Translations under genes and position numbers: made by a program
NCBI RefSeq assembly: GCF_030815255.1
Contig: NZ_JAUSWN010000017.1
Span: forward strand, 7,103 to 71,102
Source: Hathewaya limosa
Lineage (GTDB): Bacteria; Bacillota; Clostridia; Clostridiales; Clostridiaceae
Reading direction: 5' to 3'
DNA length: 64,000 nt
Part shown: positions 17,297 through 24,006 of the stretch, one piece after another
Layout: every line of letters begins with the position of its first letter
How positions within the stretch are numbered: the first letter of the stretch is position 1
The notes under the pieces: generated by a model
Database searches by the model: none
Told to the model about the DNA's origin: nothing
Seen by the model: only the letters and a program-made list of their open reading frames with translations

Positions 17297-17764
17297 TTAA
17301 TAGTCACCATTAAAATATTTATCTAAAAGTATTCTGTGGCTATTAGGTATATTACTAGGCAGATCTTCATAACTAAAAAATTCTAATTCTTTAGTTTCTA
17401 TATTATCAATTTTTAATTCTCCACTAAAACTCTTTGTTATATATCCAATACTTATAAAATATGCTTTATCCTCATTGGGAAAGTGTATATAACAATTTTC
17501 ACCTGATGTTGTTCCAAGTAAGCGTAAATCTTTAATATCTAGTCCTGTTTCTTCTTTTGCTTCTCTTATTGCAGTTTCTTCAAGGGATTCACCTAGTTCC
17601 GTAATTCCTCCAATTAATCCCCATTTAAATGGATAAGTTCCTCTTTTCTGAAGCAGAACCTGATTGTTTTCATTTATTATTAAAACATTTACTCCTGTAA
17701 GATTTATTACATCATGACCAATTTTATTACGTAAGTATTTTACATAGTCCATTTTCTCACTCAT
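17297..17764 (-). CDS. Nudix hydrolase
   Basis: 155 residues. The complete Nudix box G53-x5-E59-x7-R67-E-x2-E71-E72-x-G74 (GGITELGESLEETAIREAKE and onward) is intact, so the enzyme should hydrolyse a nucleoside diphosphate linked to another group using Mg2+. The L-L-Q-K-R-G strand before it is typical of the MutT-like/ADP-ribose branch. Substrate cannot be told. Monocistronic; several in-frame ATGs lie near the start, with only weak ribosome binding sites. Confidence 0.88.
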   Translation of the reverse strand: MSEKMDYVKYLRNKIGHDVINLTGVNVLIINENNQVLLQKRGTYPFKWGLIGGITELGESLEETAIREAKEETGLDIKDLRLLGTTSGENCYIHFPNEDKAYFISIGYITKSFSGELKIDNIETKELEFFSYEDLPSNIPNSHRILLDKYFNGDY

Positions 17765-17975
17765 TTCTATTTTATATAATATATAAGTTTAAAAAATCTT
17801 GGTTATCTATATTTTAAATCTTCTAATTTTAAAAAATAAATATATATTAATATTGTTTTATAACTCAAAGAAAACAAATATTTATAGGGACACCGTTGTT
17901 TTATTGATAAATTCATAATATAATACGTATATTAACATTTTTTTATTAAAATTCCAATATATACATAGTAAATAA

Positions 17976-18101
17976 TATGAATTTTATTTTTCAAAAGTTG
18001 GTGATTTTGATAAAAATAAAACTTATATAATAACTAATACTGACTTATTAAAAAAAGAGCAGAGAAAGGAGATGAAGGGGCTCAACAATTATATAATATA
18101 A
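17976..18101 (+). other. Startless coding-like fragment in the gap before 18135
   Basis: An open stretch of 41 codons (YEFYFSKVGDFDKNKTYI and onward, ending K-G-L-N-N-Y-I-I) lacks a start codon and is preceded by a stop. It reads like the tail of a lost gene. The remaining part of the 17765-18134 gap shows nothing supported. Confidence 0.2.
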
Positions 18102-18134
18102 AATATTAGTATTTTTAAGAATGGTGGGTTAATA

Positions 18135-18521
18135 ATGGTAAGAAAGGTTAATATATTAAACATACTAAAAAAAATCTTATTATGTTTTTGGTGGCAAGAT
18201 ATTGAAAAGTCTCACTTTTTACCACGAATTCTTTGCTTATTTGTTTCCGTTGCTTTAAGTTTTTGTATTTATGCATGGATGTACGAAGCTAATATAAATA
18301 TAATATTTAAGTTAATTATAAGTATTTATTTAATAGTTAATATTTTATTGTTTTGGCCTGCACATATTTTGTTATCTGAAAAAAATATGTTTATTGGCGA
18401 AGTATTTTATGTCTTTAAAAATATTTCTGTTCTTTTTTCATTTATCGTTCTTTTTAAATATTTTATGAAAAAAGAACAACTTGATTATAATAAAAATCAA
18501 GCTGATTATGATAATAATTAA
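18135..18521 (+). CDS. Hypothetical membrane protein
   Basis: 128 residues with four hydrophobic segments (about 11-20, 30-48, 53-75, 90-112). A basic N-terminus and a polar tail rich in D, N and Q place both ends in the cytoplasm. GGTGGG precedes the ATG. No family recognised. Confidence 0.5.
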   Translation: MVRKVNILNILKKILLCFWWQDIEKSHFLPRILCLFVSVALSFCIYAWMYEANINIIFKLIISIYLIVNILLFWPAHILLSEKNMFIGEVFYVFKNISVLFSFIVLFKYFMKKEQLDYNKNQADYDNN

Positions 18522-18627
18522 ATTATTCTAAGTAAAGTTCATATTGTTATACACATTTTAAATATATAAAGACATTGTTAAAATAAAAAGGATTATAAAC
18601 TGCAGTGATTGCAGTCTATAATCCTTT

Positions 18628-18714
18628 TTATTCAGCATTTTCAAGGTCACTAACTCTATCTAGTATTGCAAATTTTCTTTGTTCATATAGCTCTACTTCT
18701 TTTTGAGTATTCAT
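18628..18714 (-). pseudogene. 28-residue stub of an Rpn-family C-terminal ORF
   Basis: Starts identically to the 83-residue ORF of copy 2 (MNTQKEVELYEQRKFAIL and onward) with the same AAAGGAG site. It ends at N-A-E-stop because 152 bp are missing. The junction falls in TAATCCTTTTT, which occurs at both ends of the missing segment in copy 2 (22561 and 22713), so slippage or recombination between short repeats explains the loss. Confidence 0.75.
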
Positions 18715-18747
18715 AGGAATTCTCCTTTAAGTTCTATTATTATCTTG

Positions 18748-18776
18748 ATATTACGGTATTTTATTAGTGGTGTCAA
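18748..18776 (-). promoter_or_regulatory. Sigma-A promoter of Rpn copy 1
   Basis: On the minus strand, TTGACA, a 17-base spacer and TAATAT precede the AAAGGAG site of the stub. The same promoter is present in copy 2. Confidence 0.75.
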
Positions 18777-19063
18777 TAATTAATGAGTAATGGACGTAGA
18801 ATATTAGCTATCCTAACTTAATATAGAAATCAATTTTAAATATGAAGTATTATGTATAGTTAGTGTAAAATTACTTTAGGATATTTTTGAACAAAAATAG
18901 CAGAAGTACAATGTATATGGTTTATGAAATATATATACATTAAAAAATATATATTTTTTATAATATGTTAAATATAATAGTATTAACCAATAATATTATA
19001 TATTGACAAAATAAGTGAATATGATAATCTTAATAGAAACAGGCTTATTTAGAAGATAAAGAT

Positions 19064-19132
19064 ATGTATAAACCCTCCTACTTGGCATGTGAAAGCACCA
19101 AAGTTAGAAAAGATTTATATGAAAACACATAA
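19064..19132 (+). CDS. Candidate 22-residue peptide upstream of the ABC exporter pair
   Basis: ATG at 19064 encodes M-Y-K-P-S-Y-L-A-C-E-S-T-K-V-R-K and six further residues ending E-N-T, then TAA at 19130. It ends 27 bp before the first exporter. The ribosome binding site is weak (AGAAG about nine bases upstream). A TTGACA at 19003 may mark a promoter, but the -10 is poor. Short peptides directly upstream of dedicated exporters are often the exported substrate. This one matches no family I know, so it is a candidate only. Confidence 0.25.
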   Translation: MYKPSYLACESTKVRKDLYENT

Positions 19133-19159
19133 CAAAATATAGTTAGGAGCACATTTGTA

Positions 19160-20812
19160 ATGAAAAAGTATATAAGTAATGTAAAAGGTTATATAATCCT
19201 GCAATACATATTTGAAATTTTGGCTACTCTTTCCATAGCAGCAGTTCCATATATGCAAAAACTGCTTTTAGATAAAATGCAAAAAGGAAATAATGTACAA
19301 AACAGTTTTATTCATATAATATTTGTTGTGGCAATTTGTATTTTTGTGTATTGTCTCTGTTCTTGGTTAAGTTTAAGGTATACCATACTCCGTATTAATA
19401 AAATGAGAGAGCATATGCAGAAGGATCTCTTTAATTCATTTTCAAAAATGGGTTATAACATATTTAAGAAGAAAGATATAGGTGAGTATATATCTATGCA
19501 GAATACGGATATAGCTATACTCATAGGAGATTATTTTCAGCCTTTAATAGATTTATTTAGACCCATAAGTATAATATGCATATATGCATTTTCAATATGT
19601 TTTTATATTAACTGGAAAATAGCTATTATTATGTTTTCCATGTCAATAGTAATATGTATTATACCTAAATTATTTGAAAAGCCATTGGCAAAAGTAAGAA
19701 AAAAACATGTGGAACAACAGGGCAGGTACACATCACAGGTTAAAGATTATTTAGAGGGTTTTAAACTTATAAATGATAATACTCGTGAAAAAATAAAGAA
19801 ACAGCATAAAAGTAGTGTATGCAGAACTTCTGAAGCTATAAAAAACTTTGGCATTTTTAAGGCTTTTACAACATTGATATATGATTCTGGAACGAAATTT
19901 ATGGAGATAATTGTATTTTTGCTTGTAGGCATACTTATAATAAAAAGAGAAATAAGCGTAGGAACTGCATTGGCTATATTTTCATATTCCCATTGTTTTA
20001 TAGGGCCTTTTGAGGATTTTCTATATGATATAACAACTTTAAATTCTACAAAAGACGTAAAGAATAGATTTTCAAGCTATATAAACTATATCAACGAAAA
20101 TAACCTTAAACCGACTGAAATCTCAAAGTTTAAGGACAAAATAACTATGGAGAATGTATGTCTTTCCTACGATAATTTTAACTTGAACAATATATGTTGC
20201 AATTTTAAAAAAGGAAAGAAGTATGCCATTATTGGTCATAGTGGTTCAGGAAAATCTACTATGATAAATTTACTTATGAAATACGAAATACCTGACAGTG
20301 GTGAAATAAGTATAGATGGATGTAGTATTGCAAGTTTGAATATTGATGATATTGTAATGTGCATAAGCCAGCAGGAGCATATATACAGAGAAAGTTTTGA
20401 AAATAATGTTACGGTATTTGGCTCATATTCACACAGTACTTTCAGTGAAGTGTTGAATAAATATGACAATAGTATAATAGATAAGATAAAAAGTAAGGAA
20501 AACTGCAGTGACTTAAGTGGTGGTGAAAAACAGCTTACATCATTTATCAGATCTTTAGTAAGTGGAAACGATGTTTTAATCATGGATGAGCCTTTTTCAG
20601 CCATGGATGCTGGAACCTTAAAGAAAGTCATGGATATATTGTTTGAGTTAGAGGACAAGACAATTATAATGGTTACACATAATTTGGGTATGAATCTGGA
20701 TAAGTTTGATGAAGTAATATTAATGGATGAAGGTTCAATAGTTGAAAAGGGAATGTTTCACAAGGTCAGAGAAAATTATGTGTTTAATCATAAGTTGGCA
20801 ATGAATAAATAA
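19160..20812 (+). CDS. ABC exporter half-transporter, first of a tandem pair
   Basis: 550 residues. An exporter membrane domain (about 1-310) precedes an ATPase domain with Walker A GHSGSGKST, Q-loop region C-I-S-Q-Q-E-H, signature DLSGGEKQ followed by an unusual L-T-S-F-I-R-S-L (the normal Arg after the signature is missing), Walker B VLIMDEP and H-loop MVTHN. TTAGGAG precedes the ATG. It lies 24 bp before a paralogue of identical length; the two most likely form a heterodimer. Membrane domains are only distantly alike, while the ATPase domains are almost identical, pointing to gene conversion. The pair is bounded by two Rpn-derived repeats. Confidence 0.88.
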   Translation: MKKYISNVKGYIILQYIFEILATLSIAAVPYMQKLLLDKMQKGNNVQNSFIHIIFVVAICIFVYCLCSWLSLRYTILRINKMREHMQKDLFNSFSKMGYNIFKKKDIGEYISMQNTDIAILIGDYFQPLIDLFRPISIICIYAFSICFYINWKIAIIMFSMSIVICIIPKLFEKPLAKVRKKHVEQQGRYTSQVKDYLEGFKLINDNTREKIKKQHKSSVCRTSEAIKNFGIFKAFTTLIYDSGTKFMEIIVFLLVGILIIKREISVGTALAIFSYSHCFIGPFEDFLYDITTLNSTKDVKNRFSSYINYINENNLKPTEISKFKDKITMENVCLSYDNFNLNNICCNFKKGKKYAIIGHSGSGKSTMINLLMKYEIPDSGEISIDGCSIASLNIDDIVMCISQQEHIYRESFENNVTVFGSYSHSTFSEVLNKYDNSIIDKIKSKENCSDLSGGEKQLTSFIRSLVSGNDVLIMDEPFSAMDAGTLKKVMDILFELEDKTIIMVTHNLGMNLDKFDEVILMDEGSIVEKGMFHKVRENYVFNHKLAMNK

Positions 20813-20836
20813 AAAATACAGGGGATACAGGAAAAA

Positions 20837-22489
20837 ATGAAAAAATATATTTGGAAGATAAAAGGTTTAATAAGTGCTGAAATCTTATTTGGCATATTTG
20901 CTGCTATAAGTATAGCTCTGGTACCAAATTTTGAAAAGAAGCTTGTAGATAAATTATTTAGTTCTGAATATTCAAACAATACTCTTTTTAATATGGTAAT
21001 GCTGTTTGCATTATGTGTGGCAGCAATATGTATATTTTCATATTTGTCCAGTATAATGGAGGAGAGCTGGAAGTCATCAATGAGAAGTATGATTCAGACA
21101 GATTTTTTTGATTCACTGGTTGAAACAGATTATAGATGGTTTAGAAATAAAAATGTAGGAGAATATATATCCATAGAAACAAATAATATTGATGTTATTG
21201 TAGAAGAATATATGCAACCAGTAATTAGTCTTATAAATGTAGTAATAAAGATATGTATATATGCAGTTGTAATGTATTTGTGCATTGACTGGAGAGTTGC
21301 CTTATCTATTTTTGTCATGTCAGTAATAGTAATTTTTATTCCAAAGATATTTAAAAAGAGAAATGGACAGCTTGGAAATATGTCTATGGAAGCTACTGGG
21401 CAATATACCATCTCTGTAAAGGATTATCTAGAAGGTATTAAGATTATAAACAATAATACCAGAAGATTTGTTCTACAACAACATAATAAAGCTGTAGATA
21501 AAATGACTGCGGCAAAAATTAAAAGGGGTTTGTTTGGTATATTTTCAATGTCTATGGAAGTTTTTGGAATAAAGATTATGGAGCTCATGGTGTTTATTAT
21601 TGTAGCTTTATTACTTATACGAGGGGATTTAACTGCTGGTATGGTACTTGCTGTTTTCAGCTATTCTGCATATTTCATAGGTCCACTTCAAGAAGCTTTA
21701 AACAAAATAGATTTCATAAATTCTAGGAGAACGGTAAAGGAAAAATTTATAGAAGCTATAAACATCAATAGACAGCAACAGAAAAATCTGCATAAACTTT
21801 CTAACTTTAAAGACAAAATAACTATGAAGAATGTATGTCTTTCCTACGATAATTTTAACTTGAACAACATATGTTGTTGTTTTGAAAAAGGAAAGAAATA
21901 TGCCATTATTGGTCATAGTGGTTCAGGAAAATCTACTATGATAAATTTACTTATGAAATATGAAATGCCTGATAGTGGCGAAATAAGTATGGATGGATGT
22001 AATATTGCAAGTTTGAATATTGATGATATTGTAATGTGTATAAGCCAGCAGGAGCATATATACAGAGAAAGTTTTGAAAATAATGTTACGGTATTTGGCT
22101 CATATTCACGCAGTTCTTTTAGTGAAATTCTGAATAACTATAGTAATAGTATACTAGATAAGATAAAACATAAGGAAAATTGCAGTGACTTAAGCGGTGG
22201 TGAAAAACAGCTTACATCATTTATCAGATCTTTAGTAAGTGGAAATGATGTTTTAATCATGGATGAGCCTTTTTCAGCCATGGATGCTGGAACCTTAAAG
22301 AAAGTCATGGATATATTGTTTGAGTTAGAGAACAAGACAATTATAATGGTTACACATAATTTGGGTATGAATCTGGATAAGTTCGATGAAGTAATATTAA
22401 TGGATGATGGTTCAATAGTTGAAAATGATAAATTTAACAAAGTAAGAGAAAATCATGTGTTTAGATCAAAAATGATGGTAAAGAATTGA
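20837..22489 (+). CDS. ABC exporter half-transporter, second of a tandem pair
   Basis: 550 residues with the same architecture as the upstream gene. ATPase motifs are Walker A GHSGSGKST, signature DLSGGEKQ plus the same odd L-T-S-F-I-R-S-L, Walker B VLIMDEP and H-loop MVTHN, so both sites of a heterodimer would be catalytically competent. The ATPase region (21806-22425) aligns without gaps to 20129-20748; by eye about 15 of some 205 residues differ. GGGGATACAGG precedes the ATG. It ends 40 bp before the terminator hairpin of Rpn copy 2. Cargo unknown; export of, or immunity to, a small peptide is the best guess. Confidence 0.88.
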   Translation: MKKYIWKIKGLISAEILFGIFAAISIALVPNFEKKLVDKLFSSEYSNNTLFNMVMLFALCVAAICIFSYLSSIMEESWKSSMRSMIQTDFFDSLVETDYRWFRNKNVGEYISIETNNIDVIVEEYMQPVISLINVVIKICIYAVVMYLCIDWRVALSIFVMSVIVIFIPKIFKKRNGQLGNMSMEATGQYTISVKDYLEGIKIINNNTRRFVLQQHNKAVDKMTAAKIKRGLFGIFSMSMEVFGIKIMELMVFIIVALLLIRGDLTAGMVLAVFSYSAYFIGPLQEALNKIDFINSRRTVKEKFIEAININRQQQKNLHKLSNFKDKITMKNVCLSYDNFNLNNICCCFEKGKKYAIIGHSGSGKSTMINLLMKYEMPDSGEISMDGCNIASLNIDDIVMCISQQEHIYRESFENNVTVFGSYSRSSFSEILNNYSNSILDKIKHKENCSDLSGGEKQLTSFIRSLVSGNDVLIMDEPFSAMDAGTLKKVMDILFELENKTIIMVTHNLGMNLDKFDEVILMDDGSIVENDKFNKVRENHVFRSKMMVKN

Positions 22490-22528
22490 GAAGAAATAAT
22501 ATAGGGTAAAATTTAAAAACAATATAAG

Positions 22529-22569
22529 AAAGGATTATAGACTGCAGTGATTGCAGTCTATAATCCTTT
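22529..22569. terminator. Shared bidirectional terminator of the ABC pair and Rpn copy 2
   Basis: AAAGGATTATAGACTGCA and its complement form a perfect hairpin with a short GTGAT loop; A- and T-rich flanks suit both strands. The same hairpin stands at 18590-18624 and 26150-26184. Confidence 0.85.
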
Positions 22570-22809
22570 CTTTAGATTTTTAATTTCATCTATTGTAAGT
22601 CCTGTTGCCTTGGATATAACTTCTAAATCCATATTCATAACTAAAAGGTTCTTAGCAGCTGCAACCATACCTTCCATTTTCCCTTGTTGCAACCCTTTCT
22701 TTAATCCTTGTTGTAATCCTTTTTGTTCAGCATTTTCAAGGTCACTAACTCTATCTAGTATTGCAAATTTTCTTTGCTCATATAGCTCTACTTCTTTTTG
22801 AGTATTCAT
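22558..22809 (-). CDS. Stand-alone C-terminal module of an Rpn-family (PD-(D/E)XK) nuclease
   Basis: 83 residues. The N-terminal part (L-Y-E-Q-R-K-F-A-I-L-D-R) and the G-L-Q-Q-G-L-K-K-G-L-Q-Q-G-K repeat followed by A-A-K-N-L-L, then A-T-G-L-T-I-D-E-I-K-N-L, are the hallmark tail of Rpn/putative-transposase proteins. The catalytic nuclease domain (roughly 200 residues) is absent. A perfect sigma-A promoter and AAAGGAG site stand directly upstream and a terminator follows, so it is a complete small gene, not just a fragment. In E. coli, rpn genes make a small C-terminal product from an internal start that inhibits the full nuclease; this ORF has the same extent. That role here is inference. Confidence 0.75.
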   Translation of the reverse strand: MNTQKEVELYEQRKFAILDRVSDLENAEQKGLQQGLKKGLQQGKMEGMVAAAKNLLVMNMDLEVISKATGLTIDEIKNLKKGL

Positions 22810-22842
22810 AGGAATTCTCCTTTAAGTTCTATTGTTATCTTG

Positions 22843-22871
22843 ATATTACGGTATTTTATTAGTGGTGTCAA
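22843..22871 (-). promoter_or_regulatory. Sigma-A promoter of the Rpn C-terminal ORF
   Basis: Minus strand: TTGACA (22871-22866), 17-base spacer, TAATAT (22848-22843), about 33 bases before the ATG. Confidence 0.8.
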
Positions 22872-23037
22872 TAATTAATGAGTAATGGACGTAGAATATT
22901 AGCTATCCTAACTTAATATAGAAATCAATTTTAAACATGAAGTAATAATTATGTATATTTATATTCCATTATGTTAGAATTAATAATAGAAAACTGAACT
23001 ATATAGATAAAGTTAAGCTAGAAAGAAGGCGATTATA

Positions 23038-23475
23038 ATGAATGGGATCTTAGATAAATATGATGAATCAATTAACTTAACTTATAATTATACATATAGA
23101 ATGCTTACGCATTTAAAAAATATAAGAGATAACTATTTAAAATTAGAAAATGCAGATGACATAACATTAGAAGTTTATAGGGATTCTATAATAAAAAAAT
23201 ATGAAACTTTAGAGGATTTAGTATGGAAGTTACTTTCTAAAATTTTTAAAGCTGATGGACTTGAAATAAATAATCCAAGAGGTTGCTATAAACAGGCTTT
23301 CAAAGAAGGATTAATAGAAGATATGGTTATTTGGAATGATATATTACTTGCAAGAAATTCAACTGCACATATATATGATGAAGATGATTACGAAGCTATA
23401 AAAAATGACATAATAGAAAGATACTTAGGAGCTATAGAAAATCTTTTAAATAAAATATCAATGGAGAAGTTATAA
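23038..23475 (+). CDS. HEPN-domain toxin of a HEPN-MNT module (HepT-like)
   Basis: 145 residues, all-helical HI0074-like protein. The motif R106-x4-H111-x-Y113 (R-N-S-T-A-H-I-Y) is intact: Arg and His form the HEPN RNase site and the Tyr is the residue AMPylated by MntA in type VII systems. GAAGG precedes the ATG. The MNT antitoxin gene begins one base after the stop. Such pairs act in abortive phage defence or plasmid maintenance by cleaving RNA when uninhibited. A nuclease of the GmrSD type follows, so this is a small defence cluster between Rpn copies 2 and 3. Confidence 0.85.
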   Translation: MNGILDKYDESINLTYNYTYRMLTHLKNIRDNYLKLENADDITLEVYRDSIIKKYETLEDLVWKLLSKIFKADGLEINNPRGCYKQAFKEGLIEDMVIWNDILLARNSTAHIYDEDDYEAIKNDIIERYLGAIENLLNKISMEKL

Positions 23476-23476
23476 G

Positions 23477-23767
23477 ATGTATGGAATAGAGGAAAAAGTA
23501 TACAAAAACTTAACTTCATATTTTAAAAACAATAAATATATAAAAAAGGTTGTGCTATTTGGGTCAAGAGCAAAGGATAACTATAATTATAATTCTGATA
23601 TAGATCTTGCAATTTTATGTGATAAAAAATATAAAGGTACTGTAGCACAAGATTTAGATGAGATTGTAGGGATATATTCCTTAGATATTGTTTTTTTAGA
23701 TAGTATGAATACAGAAATAAAATTACAGATAGAGAGATATGGAATAGAAATTTATAGGGAATTATAA
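23477..23767 (+). CDS. MNT-domain nucleotidyltransferase antitoxin (MntA-like)
   Basis: 96 residues with the minimal nucleotidyltransferase motif G29-S30-x10-D41-x-D43 (G-S-R-A-K-D-N-Y-N-Y-N-S-D-I-D) and a third acidic residue further on (D-I-V-F-L-D). MntA-type proteins transfer AMP from ATP to a tyrosine of the paired HEPN toxin and so silence it. The start overlaps closely with the toxin gene's end (1-bp gap; GGAGAAG upstream), so the two are co-translated, toxin first. Confidence 0.85.
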   Translation: MYGIEEKVYKNLTSYFKNNKYIKKVVLFGSRAKDNYNYNSDIDLAILCDKKYKGTVAQDLDEIVGIYSLDIVFLDSMNTEIKLQIERYGIEIYREL

Positions 23768-23935
23768 TAAGTAACGTAGGAATAAAACTAGATAAGAACA
23801 AAATAAACTCCTCTGCAACTTGGATTAGAAGAAATTTTATATTATATTGTTAAAGATAACTATGTTAGCTTATTAATTTTAAAAATAAAGAAATTAAGAT
23901 AAAATTATTGACAAATACATAATTAATTACATAGA

Positions 23936-23974
23936 GGTTAGTGATTAAAATATACTTTTAAATTATCACTAACC
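23936..23974 (+). promoter_or_regulatory. Inverted repeat in the leader of the DUF262/DUF1524 gene
   Basis: GGTTAGTGAT and ATCACTAACC are perfect 10-bp arms 19 bases apart, 33 bp before the gene's ATG and just after a TTGACA (23908). It could be an operator or an mRNA hairpin. No protein is assigned. Confidence 0.4.
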
Positions 23975-24006
23975 ATTATTTATAAAAGGATAGGGGTTGG
24001 GGTAAA

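Larger units (their letters stand above)
18590..18860. repeat. Rpn-derived repeat, copy 1
   Basis: From the hairpin GGATTATAAACTGCAGTG (and its right arm) through a promoter to about 18860, this matches copy 2 at 22529-22950 almost base for base, apart from a 152-bp internal deletion. Both lie in the same orientation and flank the tandem ABC pair. Confidence 0.85.
22529..22950. repeat. Rpn-derived repeat, copy 2
   Basis: The most complete of three copies: hairpin, 83-codon ORF, ribosome binding site, promoter and about 80 bp upstream. It separates the ABC pair from the HEPN-MNT module. Confidence 0.85.

Noticed and set aside
22547..22801. Plus-strand 84-codon frame with several cysteines
   Set aside because: It is the complement of the Rpn tail, whose strand has promoter, ribosome binding site and terminator.
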